DNA from: Domibacillus indicus
Lineage (GTDB): Bacteria > Bacillota > Bacilli > Bacillales > Domibacillaceae
Direction: 5' to 3'
Length of the DNA: 64,000 bases
Assembly: GCF_023715895.1 (NCBI RefSeq)
Contig: NZ_JAMBOO010000002.1
Location: 434,001-498,000 of the forward strand
Positions 54,028 through 63,979 of the stretch are shown in pieces. The notes beneath the pieces are model-generated. The model had not been told where the DNA came from. It saw only the letters and a program-made list of their open reading frames with translations, and searched no databases. Position 1 is the stretch's first letter; each line of letters starts with the position of its first letter. Made by a program: the position numbers and the translations under genes.

Positions 54028-54112
54028 AAACGCCACCCTCTCTTTTATATGAACAAATATTACACAAAAAACATACACAAGTGTCAGATTTGGCGCAGCT
54101 TTCGATATGTAT

Positions 54113-54152
54113 ATAAAAAATAACCGTCGCCCCTTTACGGGAATGACGGTTA
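54113..54152 (-). terminator. Terminator of the 48-codon gene
   Basis: ACCGTC-CCC / GGG-GACGGT hairpin followed by T6 on the minus strand; overlaps the stop codon. Confidence 0.65.
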
Positions 54153-54296
54153 TCGGGGGGATGAACCCTCTTTTTCTTCTATTGGCACTAATTCACTTGC
54201 TTCCTGCGGGCCGGCTTTTTTCATATAAACTGAAACAGTCTGCACTGACACAAAAAACGAAACAAAAACAAGAATCCATAAAATCACGGGAAACAC
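54150..54296 (-). CDS. Small single-pass membrane protein (48 aa)
   Basis: GTG at 54296 lies 7 nt after AAGGAGG. The product has one hydrophobic helix at the N-terminus (PVILWILVFVSFFVSVQTVS), then YMKKAGPQEASELVPIEEKE and a short tail. It has its own terminator and sits between the yisL terminator and the flavoprotein remnant. Not recognised; conservation in relatives would decide whether it is real. Confidence 0.5.
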   Translation of the reverse strand: MFPVILWILVFVSFFVSVQTVSVYMKKAGPQEASELVPIEEKEGSSPR

Positions 54297-54324
54297 AAAG
54301 ACGCCTCCTTTTCGTCATTATAAC

Positions 54325-54356
54325 AAAAAAAAGCTGCGCTTTTTGCACGCAGCTCT
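54325..54356 (-). terminator. Terminator of yisL
   Basis: AGCTGCG / CGCAGCT hairpin with T8 on the minus strand. Confidence 0.75.
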
Positions 54357-54372
54357 TTCCATGGCTCTTTTA

Positions 54373-54720
54373 TTAAGCAATGCCTGGGAGGGCAAAACCT
54401 AAAATAACCGTCAGAACAAGCACAATAAACGCGCCGGCCAAAACACCGCCGTTTTTTTTGCCTTTTTTCTTCCGTACGAGCGTCATTTCCATTAATCCGA
54501 TTGTGACTATGCCTAAAAGCATTTTGATGCCATACAGGGCTTGATTCAAGCTGTCGAACGTGGTAAATAGCGCAAAGCCGGTAATTAAAATCAGCACATA
54601 AAACAGGCGAAGCCCCATATGTACACTGGTTGATGGCTTTCTTACTGCGATCAAAAACAGTACGAGCGCAATGACCCACGTTGTAATATGTACGTGTGTG
54701 GATTGTGTTAAAAAGTCCAT
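54373..54720 (-). CDS. yisL: UPF0344 membrane protein YisL (115 aa)
   Basis: Four helices, opening THVHITTWVIALVLFLIAV, with an arginine/lysine-rich loop VRKKKGKKN before the last helix; matches YisL in sequence and length. Neighbour of yisK as in B. subtilis. Function unknown. RBS AAGGAGGGG upstream. Confidence 0.86.
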   Translation of the reverse strand: MDFLTQSTHVHITTWVIALVLFLIAVRKPSTSVHMGLRLFYVLILITGFALFTTFDSLNQALYGIKMLLGIVTIGLMEMTLVRKKKGKKNGGVLAGAFIVLVLTVILGFALPGIA

Positions 54721-54757
54721 AAAAGATCCCCTCCTTTTTCTTTCTTATTCTACCATA

Positions 54758-55618
54758 CTACTCTTGAACGGTATTCGACAACGTTCCAACGCCCTCAACT
54801 GTAATTTCAACCGTATCTCCTTTTTGCAATGTACCTTTCGGCTCCATCGCAAATCCTACTCCCGCCGGTGTTCCCGTTGCGATAATATCGCCCGGCTCGA
54901 GTGTCATGCCTTTTGAAAGAACATGAATCACTTCATCAATAGGAAAAATAAAGTGAGAAGTGCTGGACTGCTGTCTTATTTCCCCATTTACCATCGTTTG
55001 AATCGCTAAATTGTGAGGATCGGCAATTTCATCTTTTGACACAATCCAGGGTCCTATCGGGCAGCTGCCATCCAGGCTTTTACCGATAAAAAACTGTTTA
55101 TGGCGGCTTTGCAGATCGCGTGCGGTAATATCATTCAGCACAGTGTAGCCAAACACATAGTCAAATGCCTCTTCACGAGCAATTTCTTTTCCTTTTCTGC
55201 CGATAATAACAGCCAGTTCTCCTTCATAATCCAATGAATCGGTCAATGACTCATAAGCAGGAATAGGTGCTCTATGTGCACTGACTGCGGTCGGTGCTTT
55301 TGTAAAAATCATCGGATGCTCCGGTACACTTGCTTCTCCACCCATTTCAATGGCATGATCCCGATAGTTTTTCCCCACGCACATGACATTTTTAAGCGGG
55401 CGCGGGATAGGTGCCAGCCATTCAATAGATGCTTCTTCTACGGAAGGTACGGATTCCGGATTACGGCAGACAGATGCTAAAAACTGTTCTTCTTCAATGG
55501 CAGCCGCCAGCGTGATTGGGGCACCATTTATATCTGAAACAGCAGCTACTGCCTGTTTTTCTGCCAAATAAAAACCATACTTTTCTTTTCCCTCATGTTT
55601 AAAGCTCATCCACTTCAT
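54758..55618 (-). CDS. yisK: Fumarylacetoacetate-hydrolase-family protein YisK (286 aa)
   Basis: FAH C-terminal domain with VGKNYRDHAIEMG (~79-91), metal ligands in DYEGELAVIIGRKG (Glu-x-Glu, ~126-139) and the family motif TGTPAGVGF (~258-266). B. subtilis YisK has oxaloacetate decarboxylase activity and affects cell shape. ATG 55618 overlaps the stop of the upstream gene (ATGA) with AAAGGGGAT before it, so they are coupled. Confidence 0.88.
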   Translation of the reverse strand: MKWMSFKHEGKEKYGFYLAEKQAVAAVSDINGAPITLAAAIEEEQFLASVCRNPESVPSVEEASIEWLAPIPRPLKNVMCVGKNYRDHAIEMGGEASVPEHPMIFTKAPTAVSAHRAPIPAYESLTDSLDYEGELAVIIGRKGKEIAREEAFDYVFGYTVLNDITARDLQSRHKQFFIGKSLDGSCPIGPWIVSKDEIADPHNLAIQTMVNGEIRQQSSTSHFIFPIDEVIHVLSKGMTLEPGDIIATGTPAGVGFAMEPKGTLQKGDTVEITVEGVGTLSNTVQE

Positions 55619-56793
55619 TTTCTCATCCCCTTTTTTCCGTAAGTAACAAACCGCCAGATGGCTTCCATCGGTCCGCGCTGAAACCGGCTCAGCCACAGCC
55701 CGGAAACCATTACTTGCAGGGCAAAAATAGTGACGCAAAGCAAAATGCCTGTCGTGACCGTAACCTGTCCGTAAAAACCGAGACCATATGCATAAAACAA
55801 AAGCGAACCGATCACCGACTGCATCAAATAGTTGGTCAGCGACATTTTACCGGCCTGTGCAAAGGGCAAAAGCAGCTTGGACGGACGAGTTAAGGTACAC
55901 AAATAAACAACGAGCATCGCATAAGAAGCTGCAAGTACCGGGCCTCCAAGAGAATCCTGCACATACATATACGCTATATGACTTGGACCGAGCAGATGCG
56001 GAACACCTTTAAGCAGGAGCCCTGCCCCGAAAAAAAGTACAAACATCCGAAGTGTTTTTTTCGGATGAGCGGCCCATTTTTGGATAAGGCGCTGCTTGTA
56101 TACCCCCGCGCCAATAAGTAAAAATGGAAAAATCGTCATTGTCTGAAACCCAAAGGCACCGTCAAAAATGTTATTGTTCGTCCAATCATGAATACGCTGC
56201 TCCGTTACCTCTGCGTACGACCCGCTTCCGTAGGCTGCAATCGAATCGGAGACAGAGGTAATATCCGTCCAAAACAAGGCATTATACGGGTCGGATTGAG
56301 CAGATACAAAAAGAAGCACGCTGAACAAAACAACTGGTACAAGCAGGAGAATAAGCCCCATTCGAAGAAGCGTTCCTGCGGAAAAACGCAGAAAAAACAA
56401 AAGCAAAAAGCCGCATACTGCGTAATTAAATAAAATGTCCCCCGGCCAAATAAAGATAGCGTGAGCAATACCTAAAATAAGCAAAAACGAAAAACGCCGC
56501 ACGCCTGTCCAGGCAAATGTCCCCGTTCTCTCGAGCGCTTTTTCACGCTGCATAGCGGCGCCGAATCCAAACATAGCCGCAAAAATCGGATAAAAGCTCG
56601 CCTGCACAAGCACGTCAATCCAGGAAAACGCCAGTTTATCCTGAGGGGCTTCCCACCATTCATACGGGTTGTAATAAAAATAAGGAGAATGAAACGACAG
56701 CATATTCACAAGGAAAATACCGAAAAGAGAAATACCTCTCAAAATATCGATGGACGCAATCCGCGCCGTTTCATTCTGCTTTACAGACTGCAA
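55615..56793 (-). CDS. DUF418 membrane protein (392 aa)
   Basis: Begins RIASIDILRGISLFGIFLVNM, the DUF418/HGSNAT-like heparan acyltransferase-related signature, with about ten helices and the C-terminal DUF418 block (PFAQAGKMSLTNYLMQSVIGS, QRGPMEAIWR, quoted in parts). Homologues (YeiB, YxaH) are of unknown function, possibly membrane acyl transfer. Translationally coupled to yisK downstream. RBS AAAGGAAAGGG. Confidence 0.85.
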   Translation of the reverse strand: MQSVKQNETARIASIDILRGISLFGIFLVNMLSFHSPYFYYNPYEWWEAPQDKLAFSWIDVLVQASFYPIFAAMFGFGAAMQREKALERTGTFAWTGVRRFSFLLILGIAHAIFIWPGDILFNYAVCGFLLLFFLRFSAGTLLRMGLILLLVPVVLFSVLLFVSAQSDPYNALFWTDITSVSDSIAAYGSGSYAEVTEQRIHDWTNNNIFDGAFGFQTMTIFPFLLIGAGVYKQRLIQKWAAHPKKTLRMFVLFFGAGLLLKGVPHLLGPSHIAYMYVQDSLGGPVLAASYAMLVVYLCTLTRPSKLLLPFAQAGKMSLTNYLMQSVIGSLLFYAYGLGFYGQVTVTTGILLCVTIFALQVMVSGLWLSRFQRGPMEAIWRFVTYGKKGMRK

Positions 56794-56850
56794 CCAATCA
56801 CACCCTTTCCTTTTATGATTACTTGCTTATCATAACAGAAAAGGAACAAT

Positions 56851-59800
56851 TTACGTATATTCCACTACATGGGCGCCATCTAAGAAAAAGACAAATTTCC
56901 CGTCAATTGGGCGCTTCCAAATTCGCTCGACCGCTTTGGCATAAAGCCCGATTTGTACGTTGTACCGCTTAGCCAGCACCGGCTTCGCTTCCTCGAAGCC
57001 GCCGGCAAAACGATCCGTGACCCGGTCTGTTTTATAGTCGAGTAAATACAAGCGGCCTTTGTATTCAAACAAGCAGTCAATAACACCTTGAATCAAAACA
57101 ACTTCCTCGGATTCACCCAGACCTGCTTCACGTGCAGTCATGCCCATATTAAAAGGCAGTTCCCGCTGAACGTGATCAGCAGCGAGAAGCATTCTGCCCG
57201 GCTCGGTGGCAAAAAACGCCACAATCTCTCCCGCATCAACTGCTTCTGCCTGCTCAATCGTAAGCAGCTCTTTTCCGATCAATTCATCCAAAAGCCGTTC
57301 TACCGACACTTCAGATGGAGCGCGGTTTAAATCGATGTGCTGCATAACGGTATGAACGGCTGTCCCTATTTCTGCCGGTGACAGCTGCTTTTCCTGAACA
57401 AAGCGGGGACGGCGGAAAATAGGACGGCGGTAGGATCGGGCTGCTTCATTGGACGCTCCTTCACTGTAAATATCATTTGATCTTTTAAGGTCAGACACGG
57501 ATTGTTTGGAACGGAGCCGGACGGCTTCAGGGAATTGGTATTCCCATGTCATCCGCTCTTTAATTTCTTCTTTTGCCGGTGACTGCTCTGGGGACGGCTT
57601 TCGTTCTTTCAATAAATCCAGCCAGGACTCTTCCTGCTCTTCACTTTCTGCATGGGAAGCAATAAGGCTTTCAGCCGCTGTAACCCTAAGTTGAAAGCGG
57701 GATGGATGATCTGCGAAAAACGGATGGCCGCCTTTCACGTCACTGTGCCGCATCAGTGCCGGGCCAATCCAGTCAATGTAAGAACCAGCCGAAGCCCGGA
57801 CCGCGTCCCCGAGCAGCCGTGACGGGTGCTCTCCTGACAGTGCCCACGCCTCCATCTTTTTCTCTAATTTTTTCACGGACGCTGTGACGACCAGCCGTTC
57901 TTTTGCCCGGGTCATCGCCACATACAAGACGCGCATTTCTTCTGCCAGAAGCTCCAGCTTCTTTTTGCGCTGAAAAGCAAGCTGCACAAGCGACGGCCAG
58001 GCAATTCGTTTCTCGGGATTCATATATTTCACAGCAATGCCGTAATCCTTATCAAACAGCACACGCCCGTTTAAATCCATCATATTAAAACGGCGGCCGG
58101 CCGCTGCTGTAAATACAACAGGAAACTCCAGCCCTTTACTCGCATGAATCGTCATAATGCGGACGACGTCTTCCTGCTCAGATAAAGCACGCGCTGTGCC
58201 CAAATCATCTCCCCGCTCACGCATCCGCTCAATAAAGCGCAAAAAGCGAAACAGGCCGCGGAATGATGTTTCTTCGTACTGCCTTGCCCGGTCGTACAGA
58301 GCCCGCAAATTAGCCTGGCGCTGCTTTCCGCCCGGCATTCCACCCGCAAAAGCATAAAACTGTGTGTCGCGGTACAAGACCCAGATTAAATCAGACAGAG
58401 CGCCACTGCGCCCAATGGAGCGCCACGTCTCAAGTTTTTCCATAAATGGCGCTACTTTCTCCATTAACGCCGCATCGCCCCGGCCGTTTTCCATAAAAGC
58501 AAGCAGCGCTTCAAAGTAGCTTCCTTTTTTCGAAGCAAGCCGGATCGTAGCCATTTCATCTTCTGTACAGCGGACAATTGGCGAACGAAGCACGGCTGCA
58601 AGCGGAATATCCTGAAATGGATTATCGATAACATGGAGCAGCGACAGCATCACGGAAATTTCGGTCGCCCGGAAATAGCCGCCAGATGTATTGGCATAGA
58701 CTGGGATGCCCGCATGCTTAAATTCTTCGATCATTTCTGGAACCCATGTAAGAGAGCGCATTAAAATGACGATATCCCGGTATTGAACCGGTCGCATGGA
58801 ATTGGTTTTCGAATCCCAAATTGGATGTCCGGATTCGATCAGCTCTTTGATTTTTGAAGCAATGAAGCGGGATTCCAATTGAGACTGTTCTGCATCTTCA
58901 CGGTCCATTTCGTCCCCGTCTGTTTCTTCCGGAGCGTCGCTGTCAATAATGGCTACTTCAATTGGATAATCTGCTTCCGGATAAGACGCCCCTAAAACAA
59001 GTGCTTCTTCTTCTCCATACTCGATTTCCCCTACTTCCGTTCCCATGATTTGCTCGAAAATATAGTTTGTTCCATCGAGCACTTCCCTGCGGCTGCGGAA
59101 ATTACGAGATAAGCTGATTTTCAAGCCGGCATCTGCGCCTTCTGGATGAAAACGATTATACTTGCCAAGGAAAAGACCTGGCTCTGCGAGGCGAAAACGA
59201 TAAATAGATTGTTTAACATCGCCTACCATAAAGAGATTGCCCGACTGTTCCTGATCATGGGAAACAAGGCGGACAATCGTTTCCTGAACCATGTTTACAT
59301 CCTGGTATTCATCTACGAGTACTTCTTTAAAACGGCGCCGATAAGCCTGGGCTGCTTTAGAAGGCTGGCCGCCTTCCGTTAAAATAGCCAGCGCATAGTG
59401 CTCAAGATCGCTGAAATCTGTCAGGCCTTTTTCCCGCTTCGCTTCGGCATACCGGGCTGAAAACGTCAGAACAAGCTCGGACAATCGTTTCACAACTGGC
59501 TGCATTTCCGCCAAATCCTTCAGCCAGTTTTCAGGCTTCCGGCTAAAAAACGTGTCTTTTAATTCGGTTACTATTTTTTTCGCTCTGTCCCGAACACCTT
59601 TAGACCGCTCCTTCAGCTCTTCATCGTAGTCATCGCCTTTGCACGTTTTTAAAGTCGGAAATTTAACCGACTGAAATGCACTGTACCATTCCTCCCACGT
59701 TTTACACTCGAGCAGTGCGGTTACTATGGCGAGGTCTGCAGTGAAATTTTCTGCTCGCGGCAACGGACCGCCGGGCATTTCTGTCATTTCCAGCCCTTCG

Positions 59801-60522
59801 CGAAGCAGCGCCTCGGCACTTTGAAGCTGAAACCGAATATCTTTCTTCAATGGTTTTATAAAAGGAAGATTGTCAATTGCTTCAGCCGGTTCATATAAAG
59901 AAGGGAGTTCACTCAGCCAGCGTTCCGGATCTGGATGGGACCGCGCAAAATTAAATAATTGAATAACGGACTGCTGAAGCTCTACATCGCTTCTGTCTCC
60001 TGAAAAGGTATCAACCAATGCGAAAAAAGCTTCGTTGTCCGGGCGGGCATACTCTTCCTCAAGCAAATCCTCGAGTACTTCATCCCGAATCAGGACGGCT
60101 TCTGTATCGTCAGCGATACGAAAGCCTGGATCAATATCAATTAAATAGTAATACTTTCGAATAACCTCCAAACAAAAAGAATGGAGAGTAGAAATAGATG
60201 CTTTGTTTAATAATCGAAGCTGGCGGCGGAGCCGGCTTGAAGCAGGATCCTTTTCAATCTCTTCTTCCAGTGCTTCGCCGATCCGCTGCCGCATTTCTGC
60301 TGCTGCTGCATTGGTGAACGTGACAACTAAAAGCTCATCTACATCCACCGGTGCTTCCTGACGAATCATCTTTTGAATGATCCGTTCTACTAGAACAGCG
60401 GTTTTGCCAGAGCCGGCTGCCGCAGCGACCAGAATGTCGCTTCCTTCTGCATAAATCGCTTTCCACTGATCGTCCGTCCAGCGGGCTCCGTCCGGTTTTT
60501 CGGGAACTTTATAGCTGTTCAT
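56851..60522 (-). CDS. addA: AddAB helicase-nuclease subunit AddA (1223 aa)
   Basis: UvrD-like superfamily 1A helicase: Walker A AAAGSGKTAVLVER (~33-46), LVDEYQDVN, GDVKQSIYRFR, MTIHASKGLEFPVVF, and AMTRAKERL, followed by a C-terminal RecB-type nuclease with LLDYKTDR (~1167) and GLYAKAVER. With AddB it processes double-strand breaks to Chi and loads RecA. It overlaps addB by 14 bp. Confidence 0.97.
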   Translation of the reverse strand: MNSYKVPEKPDGARWTDDQWKAIYAEGSDILVAAAAGSGKTAVLVERIIQKMIRQEAPVDVDELLVVTFTNAAAAEMRQRIGEALEEEIEKDPASSRLRRQLRLLNKASISTLHSFCLEVIRKYYYLIDIDPGFRIADDTEAVLIRDEVLEDLLEEEYARPDNEAFFALVDTFSGDRSDVELQQSVIQLFNFARSHPDPERWLSELPSLYEPAEAIDNLPFIKPLKKDIRFQLQSAEALLREGLEMTEMPGGPLPRAENFTADLAIVTALLECKTWEEWYSAFQSVKFPTLKTCKGDDYDEELKERSKGVRDRAKKIVTELKDTFFSRKPENWLKDLAEMQPVVKRLSELVLTFSARYAEAKREKGLTDFSDLEHYALAILTEGGQPSKAAQAYRRRFKEVLVDEYQDVNMVQETIVRLVSHDQEQSGNLFMVGDVKQSIYRFRLAEPGLFLGKYNRFHPEGADAGLKISLSRNFRSRREVLDGTNYIFEQIMGTEVGEIEYGEEEALVLGASYPEADYPIEVAIIDSDAPEETDGDEMDREDAEQSQLESRFIASKIKELIESGHPIWDSKTNSMRPVQYRDIVILMRSLTWVPEMIEEFKHAGIPVYANTSGGYFRATEISVMLSLLHVIDNPFQDIPLAAVLRSPIVRCTEDEMATIRLASKKGSYFEALLAFMENGRGDAALMEKVAPFMEKLETWRSIGRSGALSDLIWVLYRDTQFYAFAGGMPGGKQRQANLRALYDRARQYEETSFRGLFRFLRFIERMRERGDDLGTARALSEQEDVVRIMTIHASKGLEFPVVFTAAAGRRFNMMDLNGRVLFDKDYGIAVKYMNPEKRIAWPSLVQLAFQRKKKLELLAEEMRVLYVAMTRAKERLVVTASVKKLEKKMEAWALSGEHPSRLLGDAVRASAGSYIDWIGPALMRHSDVKGGHPFFADHPSRFQLRVTAAESLIASHAESEEQEESWLDLLKERKPSPEQSPAKEEIKERMTWEYQFPEAVRLRSKQSVSDLKRSNDIYSEGASNEAARSYRRPIFRRPRFVQEKQLSPAEIGTAVHTVMQHIDLNRAPSEVSVERLLDELIGKELLTIEQAEAVDAGEIVAFFATEPGRMLLAADHVQRELPFNMGMTAREAGLGESEEVVLIQGVIDCLFEYKGRLYLLDYKTDRVTDRFAGGFEEAKPVLAKRYNVQIGLYAKAVERIWKRPIDGKFVFFLDGAHVVEYT

Positions 60523-63500
60523 CGCTCTCCTCCTTCATCATTTGAATAATCTCTTCATTTTTTTTCGGCCGGATGATCCGGTAGTTGTTTTCATCCAGTG
60601 TATCGTCAAACTGGCATACCTGCCGGTAAGAACAAAATGTACATGGCGTTTTTTTATTGTAACGGTATGGCGTAATGTCCACGCGGCCGGATACAATGGC
60701 ATTGCCCGCTTTTTCGTACAAGCCGCGGACATGCCCTCTCATCGCGCTGAACTCGCTGTCATCAGCTGTTTTTGAGCGTGCGGACAAGGAACCGTCTTTT
60801 TTAAAGCCCGCTGGAATAATCAGTGAGTCTCCTGTTTCAAGCTGCTTGTCCATTAAATGAATGGCCTCGTCTTCCTCCAGCACCAGCCCTTTCATTCGGA
60901 AGCTTTTCATCATTTCTTTTTCAATTTCATCAATCGTCATAAATTTTTTCGTATTTAAGAACGGATTGTGGACATGAAAATATAATACGCCCCCCGGCCG
61001 TGCTTTCGTGCCGGTTAAAAGCGGTGAATGCGTAACGACGATATCAAGGTACGTCAGCATCTGCATCGCAAAGCCATAGTAAATCTCGGTCATATCCACA
61101 TCCCGTGTGCCGGATTTATAATCGATAACGCGTAAATACGTATCGTTCTCCCCATGCGCACGGTCAACCCGGTCAATACGGCCGGCAAGCGACATGCGTG
61201 CTCCATTTTTTAATTCAAAAACGAGCGGCGGCAGTTCAGAACGCGGTCCAAATGCAAGCTCAATCCCAAGCGGTGAAAACCCGCTTATTTTTGCTTGTTC
61301 ACTTAAAACGGTTGAGGCACGGGCAATAATCTGCTCAAGCTTATTCTGAATATAAAGGTGCCGGTGGGAACTCATTAAAATACGATTTTGAAGCTTCGGA
61401 GCGAGCTCCTCTACTGCTGTTTTGGCAAACGTCCGGCATTGTTCCGGTGTAAGCTCCGGCCATTTCATCCCTCTTTTTTCTACTTCTTCTGCAATCCATT
61501 TGAGTGCACCATGGAAAAGGTCGCCAATATCTGGCGCTTCAAGACGGTACACAAGGCGGTCACGCAGCTTTAAGCCATGGCTGGCAAAATGGCTGAACGG
61601 ACATGAGTGAAACGTCTCCATCCGCGAAACGCTGGCAATCATATCCGTTCCATACAAATCAAGGCTTGTTTGATCTTCCAACGGTGTTGTTTTATTTTCA
61701 TAGGCGAGGCTATCAAGAACGAAGCCTGCTTTTTTTCTGCTGCTTTCCAGATACAGGTTATATACATCCCACCAAAATGGATAAACCGGGTATCCCCGCT
61801 TTTTCATTTGAAGCTGGGAGGTTAAATAAGACAAAGTCGGCTCCGGATGGCAAATGTATGCAAGCTGCTCCTCCGCCGGCAGATCAGCCGGATCGTTGGC
61901 AACGACTGTTTCCTCCATTTGTTCAAACCATTCCCGCATTCTTTTTAAATAAGGAGACGGCTGTAGGGACTTTCCTTCCGCATCCGCAATAGGCCATGAA
62001 ACGTACAAGCGGTGTGATGGAACAGTAAAAGCCCGGTAAGCAATGAGTTCTTCATCAAGCAGTTTCGTTTTGCTGCCTGGTGCCACATGCATCCCGGAAG
62101 AAAGAAGCGCCTCTCTTTCTTCATCATCTAAAATGCCGTCCTCCATCTGACGAGCGGGAAAAACGCCATCATTCATGCCGACAATAAAAGTGGTATGAAT
62201 ATCGGCGAGTCTGGATTTATCCGGGTTGGCTACAATCACTTGATCGGCTGCCGGCGGCACAATCGAAAATTCAAGTGCTTCAAGCCCGGCATCGAGCACG
62301 GCAGCGAATTTTTTGGCATCCATTTCTTCACTGCCAGCTACCTCTGCATACTCATCGAGCATCCCGATTACCGCATCCCATGCCTGGTTGTGCTGTGCTG
62401 CTTCAGCCAGCTCACCGCGTTCCTCCGCTTCAATAGAGAGCTGCTCTATTTTCTGGGGTATATCCAGCTCTTCAATATACTGATAAAGAGCACGGCAGCA
62501 TTCCATCGCATTTTTGGCGCGTTTCATCCGCTTTTCAAGCCGGAAAAGCGGCGCTGCAATCGTTTCTTTCATTACGTTTAAACGTTCTTCAAATGCCCGT
62601 TCCTCATCCGTCTGGGCAACAGCGGTAAATTCAAGTCCCATGTAACGGCGGTAGGTCCAGCGTTCGCCGTTCGTCCAGCGCTCGCCATAAATTCCATGAG
62701 CCAGCACATAGTTTTCAAGCAGGTCCATTCCGCGCCGGACCTGTTCGCGCGGCTGGTCAAATGAAAAAAGCAAATCGGTTTTAACTGCACGAAAAACTGC
62801 TTCGTAACGCCAGTTTCCGCCGATTACTTCCAATGAAGAACGAATAAGCTCAACGAGCGGATGATTAAGCATCGGTCTTTTTTGATCGATAAAAAACGGG
62901 ATACTGTAGTCATCAAAGACGGTCTCGATAATAGACCGGTAGTCTTCCCCGTTTCGTGCAAGGAGCGCCATTTGCTTGTAACGCAGTCCTTCTGTGCGGG
63001 AAAGGCGGCGTATTTCACGCGCTGCTGCCTCAACCTCCGCCCGTCTGCTTGCCGCCTGCCAGAGAGTGGTGCCGCTGCTGTGGGCCAGGGCTCGTGCCGG
63101 ACGTTTATCGAACTGCATTTCAAGATGAATAAGAGAAGCCTCTTTCTGGCGTTTATGGCCATACAGGATCAAATCTTTTTTTATATCGATTTCCTCTTCT
63201 GCCGCAATCCGATACAAATCATGATACGCACGTCCCGGCTGGCGGAACAAATGCGTGTCCTCGGGCGCCTCATCCCGGAACGGACGGTCAGTTGTCAGGG
63301 CAATCGTGACTTCATTGGCTGTTTTCATTAATACTCTTATTACGTCATATTCCTGCGGCGTAAAGCTGTGAAATCCATCTATATATATATCAGCTTCCCG
63401 CACATAAGACGAGGAAGCGGCCATTTGGGCAAGGAGCCTCAAATAATCCTCGGCATCTATATATTTGCCGGCAAGTGCGCGCTCATATGACGTATAAATC

Positions 63501-63979
63501 ATTTGCAGGTCACTCAGTTTGTCTGCGAGAGCAGCCGGTACATGCTTGCGGTGCTCTTCCATTTCTTCAGGCACAATTAAATACTGGCGAAATTCTGTCA
63601 GCATCTGTTCAACCGTGCTGACAAACCCTGTTTTATCGGCTGCTTTTGCAAAAACGGCTAAATCTTGGCGGTTCTCTTCAATAATTTTTCGAATTAAGAT
63701 ATTGCGCCCGGCTGGCGTTATATGCTGCCTGCTCATGCCGCCTTCCTGCTGCAGAACACGCCAGGCAAGACGTGTCAGGCTGTATACCTGCGCCCGGATA
63801 ATGCCGCCGACTTCCTGGTCAGACGCCAGGCGGTACTCTGACAAGAATGACATTTGCTCAGGTACAATATAAATAAGCGGCTTTCCGTCTGGCTGCCGGA
63901 TAAGACGTTCTTTTATTTCATTTATAATATGCTCTGTTTTTCCCGAACCGGAACGTCCGATAATAAATTGTAAAGCCAT
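60509..63979 (-). CDS. addB: AddAB helicase-nuclease subunit AddB (1156 aa)
   Basis: Walker A GRSGSGKT (8-15), inactivated helicase-like core that recognises Chi, and a C-terminal nuclease with VIDYKSGTRDVDM. Four cysteines of the [4Fe-4S] staple are visible: one in FHSCPFSHF (~800) and three in CTFCSYRQVC near residue 1120. Start 63979 after AAAGGAGG at the right edge of the window. First gene of the addBA operon. Confidence 0.97.
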   Translation of the reverse strand: MALQFIIGRSGSGKTEHIINEIKERLIRQPDGKPLIYIVPEQMSFLSEYRLASDQEVGGIIRAQVYSLTRLAWRVLQQEGGMSRQHITPAGRNILIRKIIEENRQDLAVFAKAADKTGFVSTVEQMLTEFRQYLIVPEEMEEHRKHVPAALADKLSDLQMIYTSYERALAGKYIDAEDYLRLLAQMAASSSYVREADIYIDGFHSFTPQEYDVIRVLMKTANEVTIALTTDRPFRDEAPEDTHLFRQPGRAYHDLYRIAAEEEIDIKKDLILYGHKRQKEASLIHLEMQFDKRPARALAHSSGTTLWQAASRRAEVEAAAREIRRLSRTEGLRYKQMALLARNGEDYRSIIETVFDDYSIPFFIDQKRPMLNHPLVELIRSSLEVIGGNWRYEAVFRAVKTDLLFSFDQPREQVRRGMDLLENYVLAHGIYGERWTNGERWTYRRYMGLEFTAVAQTDEERAFEERLNVMKETIAAPLFRLEKRMKRAKNAMECCRALYQYIEELDIPQKIEQLSIEAEERGELAEAAQHNQAWDAVIGMLDEYAEVAGSEEMDAKKFAAVLDAGLEALEFSIVPPAADQVIVANPDKSRLADIHTTFIVGMNDGVFPARQMEDGILDDEEREALLSSGMHVAPGSKTKLLDEELIAYRAFTVPSHRLYVSWPIADAEGKSLQPSPYLKRMREWFEQMEETVVANDPADLPAEEQLAYICHPEPTLSYLTSQLQMKKRGYPVYPFWWDVYNLYLESSRKKAGFVLDSLAYENKTTPLEDQTSLDLYGTDMIASVSRMETFHSCPFSHFASHGLKLRDRLVYRLEAPDIGDLFHGALKWIAEEVEKRGMKWPELTPEQCRTFAKTAVEELAPKLQNRILMSSHRHLYIQNKLEQIIARASTVLSEQAKISGFSPLGIELAFGPRSELPPLVFELKNGARMSLAGRIDRVDRAHGENDTYLRVIDYKSGTRDVDMTEIYYGFAMQMLTYLDIVVTHSPLLTGTKARPGGVLYFHVHNPFLNTKKFMTIDEIEKEMMKSFRMKGLVLEEDEAIHLMDKQLETGDSLIIPAGFKKDGSLSARSKTADDSEFSAMRGHVRGLYEKAGNAIVSGRVDITPYRYNKKTPCTFCSYRQVCQFDDTLDENNYRIIRPKKNEEIIQMMKEESDEQL

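Noticed and set aside
54107-54376. Plus-strand 89-codon frame near yisL
   Set aside because: Starts within a terminator hairpin, no binding site, and is antisense to the better-supported 48-codon gene.
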